Shown: positions 17,875 to 27,300 of the stretch, piece by piece
Layout: each line of letters starts with the position of its first letter
Numbering within the stretch: the first letter of the stretch is position 1
Assembly: GCF_002911695.1 (NCBI RefSeq)
Contig: NZ_PQBS01000040.1
Span: forward strand, 124,001-188,000
Length of the DNA stretch: 64,000 nt
Direction: 5' to 3'
From: Gracilimonas amylolytica
GTDB lineage: Bacteria > Bacteroidota > Rhodothermia > Balneolales > Balneolaceae
Notes under the pieces: generated by a model
What the model saw: the letters and a program-made list of their open reading frames with translations, nothing else
What the model was told of the DNA's origin: nothing
Databases searched by the model: none
Translations under genes and position numbers: made by a program

Positions 17875-18951
17875 ATGTTTCGCACATTTATAGTTCTTTT
17901 AATTGCAATTTTTGCTCTTCAATGCTCCCGAACACCACACACTGACAGTGAAACAAAATCAATAGAATTGATTCAAATTGATACTGTATTGCTAGAACAG
18001 GGTGCGCAGCTTTTCGGAAAATTTTATGAGCATATGAGAATCAGCCAGAATGGAAGTTACTGGCTTTTTAATGAACGCATCCGAAATCAGGTATTTGTTT
18101 TTAACAGTGATGGATCATTTCATTCTGTAATAGGAAAAAGGGGCAGGGGGCCTGATGAAATATTAACTGTAAGTAGTTTCGACATTAACAAAAACAATGA
18201 AGTGGCTATATTTGATGGAAGTCAACGCATGATTAAAATTTTTACTCTTGATGGCAGACTGATAAGCTCAAATAATATTCTTGAAAATGCTGACTTCAGC
18301 TTAGTGCCGCATTATCTTAGGTGGTATAAGGGGCAACTTGCCGGTACAATTATAGACCTTGAATCAAGATTTGAACCTTACAAATCAAGGCTACTTGCTC
18401 TCATAAATGATGATGGTTCTACGGATACGGCATTTGGCAAGTTTGATCCCTTCTCAAAACAAGACCATAGGGAAACCTTCGTTTCACTATTGGCTCTGGA
18501 TGAAGAGAATAATGTCGCCTACACAAACTTACAATCCTCACCTTACTTTCAGATATATGACATGGAACATTTTGAAAGGATTCTTTATGGCGGTAAAATT
18601 ACTGAAAGTTTTAATAAGCCCTCACAAGAAGTAACCCCTCAGACATCCCTTTCTAAAATTATGTTATTAGTGGAAGATACAAGCGTATTCGCCCATATTT
18701 TTTTAACAGATGAATACTTCATACAACACATGCAAATTTTGACCAAGGAGTGGTTTGAGACCAGTGATTATACCGCAAAAGGAAACGTATTGGTTTTCTA
18801 TGACCGTGAAACCAATGAATTCATTAAAGAGATAAAATTAGAAGGTATTACACCACTTGCCGCGCAAAAGGGAAAAATATACGCCGTTGAAAATTTTAAT
18901 CCCGATCAATTTACTATAGGCATTTATGAAATTAGTACAAATACTGAGTAG
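17875..18951 (+). CDS. 6-bladed beta-propeller lipoprotein
   Basis: 358 residues from the ATG at 17875; the upstream in-frame codons overlap the terminator hairpin and look untranslated. The signal peptide has a lipobox ALQC. The body carries propeller-like repeats (QVFVFNSDGSFHSVIGKRGRGPDE, FDINKNNEVAIFDGSQRMIKIFTLDGRL) typical of the Bacteroidota 6-bladed beta-propeller family (BF-type lipoproteins). Family members are surface or periplasmic lipoproteins of unknown ligand, often beside tiny exported peptides. Its end overlaps the next gene by 26 bp, indicating translational coupling. Confidence 0.82.
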   Translation: MFRTFIVLLIAIFALQCSRTPHTDSETKSIELIQIDTVLLEQGAQLFGKFYEHMRISQNGSYWLFNERIRNQVFVFNSDGSFHSVIGKRGRGPDEILTVSSFDINKNNEVAIFDGSQRMIKIFTLDGRLISSNNILENADFSLVPHYLRWYKGQLAGTIIDLESRFEPYKSRLLALINDDGSTDTAFGKFDPFSKQDHRETFVSLLALDEENNVAYTNLQSSPYFQIYDMEHFERILYGGKITESFNKPSQEVTPQTSLSKIMLLVEDTSVFAHIFLTDEYFIQHMQILTKEWFETSDYTAKGNVLVFYDRETNEFIKEIKLEGITPLAAQKGKIYAVENFNPDQFTIGIYEISTNTE

Positions 18952-19411
18952 ATCAATTATTGTATTTTGGCTGATATTCTTCTCGGGATGTGTTAAGGAT
19001 AAGTACGCTCCATATTATGAAAAAACAGGTAATGAATGGGAGCAATACATATATGAAATATCTGATAAAGAGAAGGTTACTTTAAATAATACCGTCCTAC
19101 TTGTATTAACAAGTAGCGAGTGCTCCCCTTCAATAGATGAAATAAAAAGCTGGGATACCTTCAATGAGAATAGTGATTCGATAAAGGTACAAATGGTAAT
19201 ATTAGAAAAGTATTTTACTACCATACAAGTTCTACTGGAGTATGAAGATATTGGATTGCACGTCTATAGGGATTCAGCCTATTCCTTAATTAAAACAGAC
19301 CTTTTACCAAACACACCAATGAAAGTTTATTTCGATAATGAAGGAAAAGTGAAAAATTTGTCCCCAATAGGCGTAAGTAATGACCCGTTAATATTTATTC
19401 ATGGCTCTTGA
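18926..19411 (+). CDS. Thioredoxin-like lipoprotein with a single active-site-like Cys
   Basis: 161 residues with a lipobox FFSGC. The middle reads LLVLTSSECSPSIDEIKSW: a beta-strand followed by Cys-Ser-Pro-Ser-x-x-Glu, where TlpA-like proteins have Cys-x-x-Cys-x-x-Glu. Later LPNTPMKVYFDNEGKV resembles the cis-Pro region. I therefore read it as a degenerate, one-Cys thioredoxin-fold lipoprotein; this is a weak-homology call. It overlaps the propeller gene and could act on the Cys-rich peptide encoded upstream. It is the last cargo gene. Confidence 0.55.
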   Translation: MKLVQILSRSIIVFWLIFFSGCVKDKYAPYYEKTGNEWEQYIYEISDKEKVTLNNTVLLVLTSSECSPSIDEIKSWDTFNENSDSIKVQMVILEKYFTTIQVLLEYEDIGLHVYRDSAYSLIKTDLLPNTPMKVYFDNEGKVKNLSPIGVSNDPLIFIHGS

Positions 19412-19443
19412 ATAATTTACATACCTATCAATCTGTATAAATG

Positions 19444-20370
19444 TTATTGATTGTGAATTGGGTTTTCAAATTTAAGTTTAGGTTTTTTCTTCCAGGTAAG
19501 GGTCACCCCGATCAGTGTAATTATGATGGCCACTACTGATAAAACAGCCGGCAATTCGGCTAAAATAAAGAAGGCGAGGATCGTTGCGAAGATCGGTTCG
19601 GTGAGGATCAGGGTAGACAGTAATGTAGGGGACACAAATTTCACGGCATAATTCAATGAACCATGCCCCAGAAGCTGTGGACCAAATGCCAGTGCCAGCC
19701 CTATCCATAAAACGGTAGCATCGAGTTCAGTCGGTACTCCCTCTACTACCAATAAAATGACAAGGCAGGTTGCAGCGGCATATCCATAAACAGGAAATAC
19801 ATATCCCAGCCAGGATCGGTTTTGCCTGATCTTCCTTCCTATCAGAAAGTAAACGGCAAAAATTGCTGCACCGGAAAATGCCATGGCATTACCCAGTACA
19901 GGATTTGAAAAAGTCGTTTCAGCATTGTAATCAGATATCCCAAGTAAAACCGACCCTCCAAAGGCCACAAATACGCCTACCCAAACCGTGGGGGCAAAAT
20001 TCATCTTGTACAACACGCGCTCTGCCACTATCAACATGATGGGGTGTATAGTCACCAATACGGAGGCTGAAGCCACTGATGTGAAATAAAGTGAACTCGT
20101 CCACAGCGTGAAGTGAAGCCCCAGCGCAATACCGGCCATAGCCATTAGTCGGTTTTCATTCCCCGCAGCTTTAAGGTCGTATTTCTTGCTTCTTTTTTGG
20201 TATACATATACCGGTACCAGCATCAGAAAAGCACCGATGGTCCGGATGGTCACCAACAACAAGGCGGAATACTCCGTGGCAAATTTTACCAAAACCGGAG
20301 CGATCCCAAAGGTGGTCAACCCAATAACCAGAAATGAATAGACCTTTAATTTTGAGAACGGTTGATCCAA
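19444..20370 (-). CDS. EamA/DMT-family transporter
   Basis: 308 residues with about ten hydrophobic segments in two EamA repeats (GLTTFGIAPVLVKFATEYSAL near the start, GNAMAFSGAAIFAVYFLIGRK midway, TEPIFATILAFFILAELPAV near the end). The family exports small metabolites; the substrate is unknown. It follows the DUF4293 gene by 8 bp. Its last ~40 codons are duplicated, with about 8% divergence, 2.2 kb away beside the IS, with the three-gene cargo in between. Confidence 0.9.
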   Translation of the reverse strand: MDQPFSKLKVYSFLVIGLTTFGIAPVLVKFATEYSALLLVTIRTIGAFLMLVPVYVYQKRSKKYDLKAAGNENRLMAMAGIALGLHFTLWTSSLYFTSVASASVLVTIHPIMLIVAERVLYKMNFAPTVWVGVFVAFGGSVLLGISDYNAETTFSNPVLGNAMAFSGAAIFAVYFLIGRKIRQNRSWLGYVFPVYGYAAATCLVILLVVEGVPTELDATVLWIGLALAFGPQLLGHGSLNYAVKFVSPTLLSTLILTEPIFATILAFFILAELPAVLSVVAIIITLIGVTLTWKKKPKLKFENPIHNQ

Positions 20371-20378
20371 AAATACCC

Positions 20379-20786
20379 CTATCGAATTCTATCCATTGAA
20401 CGGACAAGCTCTTCATCCTTTCGAATATACCGCATAGCCAGAATCTGAAAGATCAGTGATAGAAAGATCAGGCCTGAACCAAGTCCTTCATCCCACATAT
20501 AGGTTCCAAATCCTCCAAGAGAAAGCAGAACTCCCACACCGAAACCTAATGCCACTACCTGCAGAAGAGCCGACTTTTTGATCCATGAGATCTGATTGGT
20601 TCTGTTATTATACAGAAAGATGGCAAACACATTGAGCACCATCGGTAACACGAGTGAGATCGCAAGGCCATATCCGATCCAAAGCTGAGGGTCGCTCATG
20701 GCTTTATCATAAATAGGTGTAAAATAAACCACGAGGTTCAGAATGGATGCTAAGGCCAAAAATACAGTTTGAATTCGCTGAATCAC
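20379..20786 (-). CDS. DUF4293-family membrane protein
   Basis: I start it at the GTG at 20786 so that the protein begins VIQRIQTVFLALASILNLVV, the usual start of the family; an ATG at 20861 would add 25 residues not typical of it. The product is 135 residues with four hydrophobic segments, as in DUF4293 proteins of Bacteroidota, whose role is unknown. It lies 8 bp upstream of the EamA gene on the same strand. Confidence 0.8.
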   Translation of the reverse strand: MIQRIQTVFLALASILNLVVYFTPIYDKAMSDPQLWIGYGLAISLVLPMVLNVFAIFLYNNRTNQISWIKKSALLQVVALGFGVGVLLSLGGFGTYMWDEGLGSGLIFLSLIFQILAMRYIRKDEELVRSMDRIR

Positions 20787-20989
20787 TTGATAAAATTTTG
20801 TTTTAATATTTGTGCTAAAGATAAAAGTTTTAGGGATTAAAAAAGCTTTGTCGCAGCTCATCTCTTTAGTCTGTCATTTATGCTTTGTTACAGACCTATA
20901 TTCGTTTTACAGAACGTTTTATTTCGGTTTAAATGTGCTTTTACCCGTACCTTTTCCCCTTTCGAAATTAAAATATCATTCATCCTGTT

Positions 20990-21904
20990 TTGAGCCGCCC
21001 CTATTTAATTGACCTCAGCCTTATTTTTGTAGCTATCATCTGGGCACTGAACTTTAGTATTGTTAAGGTCTCGCTGAGCGAAATTGATCCTTACAGCTTT
21101 AATGTGCTGAGATTCATATTTGCCACCGGCTTGCTGTGGTACTTTGCACGAAAAAAAGGGCATTCCCTCAAAGTCCGGAAAAAACACTTCTGGAAACTGG
21201 TTGGGATCGGTATCATCGGAAATCTGTTTTATCAGCTGTTCTTTATCATTGGCATCAACTATACATACGCTGCAAACGCCGCGGTGATGCTTGGTACCAT
21301 CCCCATATGGGTGGCTCTTCTCTCTCAGTTTTTCACTGATGAGAAACTCACGCTTTTCAAGACATTGGGTGTTTTATTCGCCTTCATTGGCGTAGCCCTT
21401 ATCATGATCGGTGGTCAGGACAAGATCTCTTTTGAATCTGAAACCTTTTGGGGAAATATAATAACTCTGGCGGCTGCCATTTGTTGGGGCGTTTATACCA
21501 TTCTCTCCCGACAATACCTTAGAGTTTACAGCCCTCTTCAATATTCTGCTTTTATGTCGGTAGTGGGTTTGATCAGTTTAACACTCATTGGCTTACCGTT
21601 TCTCATCAAACTGAACTGGAGTGGCATTTCCTGGGTAGGATTTGGTGGCATCCTTTACAGCGGTGCTTTGTCCATTGGAATTGCATACATTATTTGGAAT
21701 AACGGAGTCAAAAAAATTGGAGCTGTCCGTACTGCGGCTTATCAAAACCTGGTTCCGGTTCTTGGTTTGATATTTGGACTTGTGCTGTTAGGTGAAGAAC
21801 TTACGGTTCTTCAATATATTGGGGCAGGTTCTGTAATAGCGGGTATCATTCTGGCTCGTAAAAAGACAAGAACAGAGCAGGCTAAACTCTCATACAATTC
21901 ATAA
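20990..21904 (+). CDS. EamA/DMT-family transporter at the head of the polysaccharide cluster
   Basis: 304 residues from a TTG start at 20990 (no ATG lies near the N-terminus). Ten transmembrane segments in two EamA repeats are visible (LSLIFVAIIWALNFSIVKVSL, TLAAAICWGVYTILSRQYLR). The stop is only 2 bp before the ATG of the polysaccharide export gene, so it is probably part of that operon, but the substrate could be unrelated to polysaccharide. Confidence 0.88.
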   Translation: MSRPYLIDLSLIFVAIIWALNFSIVKVSLSEIDPYSFNVLRFIFATGLLWYFARKKGHSLKVRKKHFWKLVGIGIIGNLFYQLFFIIGINYTYAANAAVMLGTIPIWVALLSQFFTDEKLTLFKTLGVLFAFIGVALIMIGGQDKISFESETFWGNIITLAAAICWGVYTILSRQYLRVYSPLQYSAFMSVVGLISLTLIGLPFLIKLNWSGISWVGFGGILYSGALSIGIAYIIWNNGVKKIGAVRTAAYQNLVPVLGLIFGLVLLGEELTVLQYIGAGSVIAGIILARKKTRTEQAKLSYNS

Positions 21905-21906
21905 AC

Positions 21907-23610
21907 ATGAGTCGCTTACAACGTATTTTATTTTTAATCATTGGGTTTGCGGTGGCTTACTCTGCCTCACCTCTGATGGCTCAACAATCAGATCAAAATT
22001 CTGACAGCGAACAGCCCGGAGTTCAATTCAATCAGATCTTCAATACTTACTATTATCAGGACCCGATGGGCCTAAGGATCGGTTCTGAAGTGCTTGCAGC
22101 CGATGGTATCATCGACCCTTCTTCTTATGTACTCGGCCCCAATGATGTTCTTTCCATTGAAATTATTGCCAACAACGACCTTGTGTTAAGAGCGATACCT
22201 GTCAATTCTCAGGGTGATATTGTGACCCCGGTTTTAGGAACCATTCAGGTTGGAGGACTTACGATCGATCAGGCTAAACAGGAAATTCAAAAAAAATCGG
22301 ACCAGGTTTTTAGATCATCTGAGGTGAACCTGACCCTGGAAAGAGCCAAACACATATCATTTTATGTTTCGGGTGATGTTACCAGTCCCGGTAAACATAC
22401 CCTTCCTGCATTTTCTAGAATCTTTGATGCCATCCTTCTTTCCTTGAACGGCAGCTATGATAAAGACAGCCTGAATGCCTCACAGATCCTCAGAAACAAC
22501 AATTATTCCTTCCGCAACATCACCATTTTGCACGCTGACGGAAGTGAAAGCAAGGCCGACCTGATCGCATTTTTAAAAGCCGGGCACACTTCCAGGAACC
22601 CTCGTATTCAACTGGGGGATCAAATCAAACTAAGAACCCTTTCACCCCGGTCTCCAAAAGTGAGTATTTCAGGGGCTGTCCTGAAACCCCAGGAAATCGA
22701 ATATTCGGATGGCGACACGCCGCACCTCTTAGTAGAAATTGCCGGCGGGCTCACTTCCGAAGCCGATGCATCCAAAGCTTTTATCTATCGGCTGCAGGGT
22801 GATGCCGTAAATAAAATGGAAATAGCCTCATCCGATTGGCAAGACTTTAACCTTGAACCCAATGACCGGGTTGTGATTCCCGAAGATCAAAACAAGCAGG
22901 TGGCTGCCTCGGCCCGAATTCATGGAGAGGTACGTATGCCCGGTATGTATCCGATCCGACAGGGGCAGTCCACGGCTTATGATCTGTTGCAATATTCTGA
23001 AGGCCTGACCAATGAGGCTCTTCCTTCTGCAGCCTACCTTAAAAGAGCCGGGAGCATTGAAAATGAAGCCCCAAATAAATTAAATCCAACCATCATTGGG
23101 CGAACTTCAGATCAGATCCAGCAGGAAACGGAATATCTGGAGCTGGAAAGTCAGGTTAGCCGGGGAAAAGTATTCATTAACCTGAGTGATACGACTCAAC
23201 TCAAAAGTGTGAAGCTATTTGATGGAGACCGGATATTTGTCCCCCGGGATGAAAATACGATCTTCGTTTTTGGGCAGGTCAACAATCCGGGATACTATCC
23301 CGCAGAAGGGGCATCATCAGATACCTATGATTATATAAACCAAGCCGGTGGGTTTGCTTTAGCCGCCAACAAAGAGCGGATATTTATCATTAAAGCAGGA
23401 AGTAACACCTGGTACCGGCCTGAAGAAACCGAACTTGCAACCGGAGACCGCATCTTTGTGGATCGCATCCCTTATGATGAACTGAATGCCCAGCGCACTT
23501 ATGAAACACAGCGCGATCAGGTAAAAAATTCCAGAATTCAGCTGATCATGACCGGCATCACAACCATTACCGGGATCATAACCACCTATGTGGCTATTAA
23601 GAATAATTAG
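21907..23610 (+). CDS. Polysaccharide export protein with SLBB repeats (Wza-like)
   Basis: 567 residues with a signal peptide (cleavage near LMA before Gln). A Poly_export domain (about 75-165; YVLGPNDVLSIEI, VTPVLGTIQVGGLTIDQAK) is followed by several SLBB domains (VSGDVTSPGKHTL, ISGAVLKPQEIEYSDGD, IHGEVRMPGMYPI, VFGQVNNPGYYPAEG) and a C-terminal hydrophobic helix (about 541-563). This matches outer-membrane polysaccharide export channels; it is longer than E. coli Wza because of extra SLBB units. The next gene is a chain-length protein. Confidence 0.92.
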   Translation: MSRLQRILFLIIGFAVAYSASPLMAQQSDQNSDSEQPGVQFNQIFNTYYYQDPMGLRIGSEVLAADGIIDPSSYVLGPNDVLSIEIIANNDLVLRAIPVNSQGDIVTPVLGTIQVGGLTIDQAKQEIQKKSDQVFRSSEVNLTLERAKHISFYVSGDVTSPGKHTLPAFSRIFDAILLSLNGSYDKDSLNASQILRNNNYSFRNITILHADGSESKADLIAFLKAGHTSRNPRIQLGDQIKLRTLSPRSPKVSISGAVLKPQEIEYSDGDTPHLLVEIAGGLTSEADASKAFIYRLQGDAVNKMEIASSDWQDFNLEPNDRVVIPEDQNKQVAASARIHGEVRMPGMYPIRQGQSTAYDLLQYSEGLTNEALPSAAYLKRAGSIENEAPNKLNPTIIGRTSDQIQQETEYLELESQVSRGKVFINLSDTTQLKSVKLFDGDRIFVPRDENTIFVFGQVNNPGYYPAEGASSDTYDYINQAGGFALAANKERIFIIKAGSNTWYRPEETELATGDRIFVDRIPYDELNAQRTYETQRDQVKNSRIQLIMTGITTITGIITTYVAIKNN

Positions 23611-23625
23611 GGTAAGCAGATCAAA

Positions 23626-24750
23626 ATGAGTGAAACAGATGAAACTTCGTCACAAAGCAGCCTGATGTATTTTCTCAGGCTCGTGATCGCAAATTGGAAA
23701 ACACTGATGGGAATATATATAACCATCGGAATCTTGACTGTGATCATACTTTTACTACTTCCTAAATGGTACAAAAGTGAAGCAACCGTAGTCATATTGG
23801 ATGAGAACCAATCGGCTATCTCCAACATGATGAACCAATTCAGTGCCTTTGGTCTTGGCAGCTTTGGTGAAAATAATGTAGCGACTTATATGGGATACGC
23901 CCGAACAAATAAAATGTACGACAGGCTGATCGAAGAGTTCAAACTGAATGAAGTGTACGAAACCCAATATGTAGAAGACACATACGAAGCCATTTTCGAG
24001 AATATGAATGTGACTGACAATGAGGATAAAACTTTCACTATCTCTTATTTGTATAAAGAAGATCCGGAAATGGCAGCCAGTATCGTTCAATTCATATACG
24101 GCCAACTGGACCAAATTGCCCTTGAGGTAGACCGTGCGGAGGCTTCAAATTTCAGGCAATACGTTGAAAATTATTATGATGAGGTAAGTTCCAAACTTAG
24201 GGCAGATGAAGATTCCCTGACCCGTTTCCAAAGTAAGACCGGCATCCTGGATCTAGGCATTCAAACAGAAGCTGCTATTGAGGGCATTGCAGAACTTGAA
24301 AAACAAAAGATCAGCCTCGAGATCGAAAAAAATTATGTAGAAGAGGTTTTTGAAAACACGGGGCGTGTTCAGGAAATAGAAAACAGAATTTCTGCTATAA
24401 GCGCCAAGATCACAGACCTTCAAAGAAATAATAGCGAGGTCCTTGTTGCCATCGATTCTCTTCCCAAACAAGGTGCCGATTTTTTAAGGCTGAAAAGAGA
24501 TATCCTGATCGGTGAAAAGGTCTCAGAATTTTTACGACTTCAATACGAGCAGGCTCTTTTGGATGAACAAAAGATAAGCTCCAACCTTTACCTCGTTGAC
24601 CCTCCATCCATCCCTGAAAAAAAGTATAAACCTCAGCGAACCAGGATACTTTTCATCGTGATGTTCTTTACCGTTCTGTTATCACTGATATTTATTCGGG
24701 CAAAGGCTTTTTACCGGGATCATTCTGAATCTTTCAAACAACTGATCTAG
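23626..24750 (+). CDS. Wzz-type polysaccharide chain-length / co-polymerase protein
   Basis: 374 residues. Two transmembrane helices (about 25-45 and 345-362) flank a large periplasmic coiled-coil domain (LDQIALEVDRAEASNFRQYVENYYDEVSSKL), with the Pro-rich PPSIPEKKYKPQR motif before the second helix. No cytoplasmic tyrosine kinase follows, so this is a polysaccharide co-polymerase of the Wzz/PCP type. It sets chain length together with the polymerase in the next gene. Confidence 0.88.
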   Translation: MSETDETSSQSSLMYFLRLVIANWKTLMGIYITIGILTVIILLLLPKWYKSEATVVILDENQSAISNMMNQFSAFGLGSFGENNVATYMGYARTNKMYDRLIEEFKLNEVYETQYVEDTYEAIFENMNVTDNEDKTFTISYLYKEDPEMAASIVQFIYGQLDQIALEVDRAEASNFRQYVENYYDEVSSKLRADEDSLTRFQSKTGILDLGIQTEAAIEGIAELEKQKISLEIEKNYVEEVFENTGRVQEIENRISAISAKITDLQRNNSEVLVAIDSLPKQGADFLRLKRDILIGEKVSEFLRLQYEQALLDEQKISSNLYLVDPPSIPEKKYKPQRTRILFIVMFFTVLLSLIFIRAKAFYRDHSESFKQLI

Positions 24751-24751
24751 C

Positions 24752-25996
24752 ATGATCTCCCGGTCACTCTACAAATATCTGCCGCTGTATGTTTTTTTAG
24801 GTATTTGGGGATTGGTCTTCTTCTTTTATAACCTGAAGCTTTATAACATTTATCCTGCTTCGGCTCCTACCGTGCATTTGATCTTGTTTGGCATCCTTGC
24901 TTTTGCATCAGGGTATATTTTATTCACGATGTATGATGTTCAAGGCCTGAAACCTGCTGAACAGGATCTATCCATTAGTTTAAACCCCGGCACTATGGCC
25001 TGGCTTGTAACCGGCCTGACACTTACTACATTTCTGGGGGCCCTGCTTATAATTTATACTGTTGCAATTGAATTGGGCGGAGCGGAAGCCTATTATAATA
25101 CACCCATCAGGGTCAGGAATTTGTTTACTGGATATCAAAATAATCCGCTAACCCCACCACCGCTTTCATTTAAAGTTGGTAATTACCTGATCAATACCGG
25201 TTTTGCCGGCACTGTTTTTGGTGGCGTACTATTTTCTCTTAATCACAAGTTTCGGTACCTGGGAATATTGATCATTCCTGCATTCATCTTTGCATCCACC
25301 GTCACAATTGGCCGATATACACTGGTAAACAGCCTCTTCTTTTTTATTTTTGCCTACATCATTGCCACCTATTATTTGAAACCCCGTTTAAGAAAAAAGC
25401 GGCTGATCGAGATCTGTATCTACTCTGCCGTTTTTGTCATCTTTCTTGGACTCTTTACCTTTATCCTTCTGGAGTTCCGTACCACCCAGGGAACCGAGAA
25501 TGCTGTAAAGGAGTATGCGTTAAAATCATCCTACCTATACCTTACCGGTGGCATTACGGCCCTTGATAATTTTTTAGCGCAGGATTTTACACTGGTTTAT
25601 GGGCAATCAAGTTTCAGAAGTATTTTCCGATGGCTGATACAACTGGATTTATGGGATGAAAGTAATTTAAAAGCGGTTCATGAACCATTTACATCGGTCA
25701 CACCGTCTATAAGTATCAACACCTACACATTTGTAAAGTCGTTCTTTGAGGATCTTGGAATATCCGGGGTTCTGTTTTTCAGCTTCACATTCGGGGCTCT
25801 TTGCAAGGTCGCCAATCACGCTGCATTTAATTCTTTTTCTTTCATCAGGTCAGGTGTTGCCATCACCTTTATATTTGCGGCCCTGATGTCTTTTTATTCG
25901 TTCTACTTCCATTCAATAACCACAGCTGTTTATCGTATTTTGATCATCGCCGTTATTCAGTATGTTTTTGCAAATAAGCTCAAAGTAAAGCATTGA
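24752..25996 (+). CDS. O-antigen/oligosaccharide repeat-unit polymerase (Wzy-like)
   Basis: 414 residues, almost entirely hydrophobic with about ten transmembrane segments and a large periplasmic loop (about 105-145, VRNLFTGYQNNPLTPPPLSF). Wzy proteins are poorly conserved; the call rests on topology and on its place between the chain-length and flippase genes. The next gene overlaps it by 4 bp (ATGA). Confidence 0.8.
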   Translation: MISRSLYKYLPLYVFLGIWGLVFFFYNLKLYNIYPASAPTVHLILFGILAFASGYILFTMYDVQGLKPAEQDLSISLNPGTMAWLVTGLTLTTFLGALLIIYTVAIELGGAEAYYNTPIRVRNLFTGYQNNPLTPPPLSFKVGNYLINTGFAGTVFGGVLFSLNHKFRYLGILIIPAFIFASTVTIGRYTLVNSLFFFIFAYIIATYYLKPRLRKKRLIEICIYSAVFVIFLGLFTFILLEFRTTQGTENAVKEYALKSSYLYLTGGITALDNFLAQDFTLVYGQSSFRSIFRWLIQLDLWDESNLKAVHEPFTSVTPSISINTYTFVKSFFEDLGISGVLFFSFTFGALCKVANHAAFNSFSFIRSGVAITFIFAALMSFYSFYFHSITTAVYRILIIAVIQYVFANKLKVKH

Positions 25997-27300
25997 AAAT
26001 GCCTAATAGGGTTTCCCATTTTGGAAGTAAACTAAAAAACAGCCTCTATGTCAGGCAGGTGGTAAATTTAGTAAGCGGCACATCTTTAGCTCATCTGATC
26101 ACCATAGCATTAAGTCCTGTACTTACGAGGATCTTCCCCGCTGAAGCTTTTGGGGAATTACAGTTGTTTCACTCTATTGTCATCATCTTATCTATCGTAA
26201 GTACCGGGTGTTTTGAATACACCTTTGTTTTGCCCCAAAAGGACAGGGATGCTTCTTTACTTTTTAAATTCAGCTTTCTCCTTAACCTTCTTTTTAATCT
26301 ATTCTTATACCTTTTTATTTATGTCGCCTACAGGTTTTCCGGCTTGCCATCAGACTTAAGCTCTCTCTTTATTTGGCTCATTCCACTGGGAGTATTTTTC
26401 AATTCTGCCTTAAATATTATAACTCATTTCGTTATCAGGTTTGAGCAGTACGGGACAGCCTCTAAATCAAAGGTCTTGCAGAGCTCAGTCACGGGAGGCA
26501 CCCAAACGGGTCTCGGGATAGCAGGAATGTTAAATGGCGGACTGATCATTGGTCACATTGCGGGCCGGATCATTTCAACTGTATTTCTCTTTTTCAGGAA
26601 GACCAGCGTACGCCTTGAGAAAGCATTTTACAAGCAAAACCTGAAGCCTGTTACCAAAAAGTACTTTGGTACAACCAAGTTCCTGCTTCCATCCAATGTA
26701 CTAAGCTATGGAGCTATTGAGATCCCGGTTTTCATAATAGGGGCCCTTTTTGATCAGGAAATGTTGGGTTTTTATGCACTGGCCTATCGTGTATTAAGTG
26801 TGCCATCAGCTTTTATAGGCAACTCGGTTGGTCAGGTTTTTTATAAACAACTTTCTGACCGATATAACAATGGGGTTTCCATCCAAAATTTTTTAGTTAA
26901 AACATGGGGAGTCCTTTTTCTCATTACCATTATTCCCACGGGTATTTTACTGCTTTGGAGTGAGCCTTTATTTGCCTTTGTATTTGGTGGACAATGGCAG
27001 ACTGCCGGTTCCATAGCTATGATCATGGCTCCACTCTTAGCCATCGATTTTATCAGTGCCCCTACAGGCAAAGCACTTATCGTTCTTGAAAAACAAAAGA
27101 TCATGCCCGTGTTTTCTTTCCTGAACCTGATAACGCGAGCCGGAGGCCTCCTGATAGGCTGGTACCATCAGGATTTTCTTTTGGGAATCATTCTCATGGT
27201 AATTGGGCATATATTAAGTTTGATCACCTATAACTTATATTTACTTAAGGCTGTCGGTATATACGAAACTGCTATTTCAGCAAATGATCCATCTTCATGA
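25993..27300 (+). CDS. Oligosaccharide flippase (Wzx-like)
   Basis: 435 residues with about twelve transmembrane segments of the polysaccharide-synthesis MATE-like type (VVNLVSGTSLAHLITIALSPVLTRIFPAEAFGE at the start, ILLLWSEPLFAFVFGGQW later). Wzx flips undecaprenyl-linked repeat units across the inner membrane. It overlaps both neighbours by 4 bp, a tight coupling with the Wzy-like and GT4 genes. Confidence 0.88.
   Translation: MKMPNRVSHFGSKLKNSLYVRQVVNLVSGTSLAHLITIALSPVLTRIFPAEAFGELQLFHSIVIILSIVSTGCFEYTFVLPQKDRDASLLFKFSFLLNLLFNLFLYLFIYVAYRFSGLPSDLSSLFIWLIPLGVFFNSALNIITHFVIRFEQYGTASKSKVLQSSVTGGTQTGLGIAGMLNGGLIIGHIAGRIISTVFLFFRKTSVRLEKAFYKQNLKPVTKKYFGTTKFLLPSNVLSYGAIEIPVFIIGALFDQEMLGFYALAYRVLSVPSAFIGNSVGQVFYKQLSDRYNNGVSIQNFLVKTWGVLFLITIIPTGILLLWSEPLFAFVFGGQWQTAGSIAMIMAPLLAIDFISAPTGKALIVLEKQKIMPVFSFLNLITRAGGLLIGWYHQDFLLGIILMVIGHILSLITYNLYLLKAVGIYETAISANDPSS

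Noticed and set aside
16015..19443. Integrative element with its own integrase and attachment sites
   Set aside because: No integrase beyond the IS transposase and no tRNA or clear att repeats; the duplicated EamA tail has diverged, unlike a fresh att duplication.
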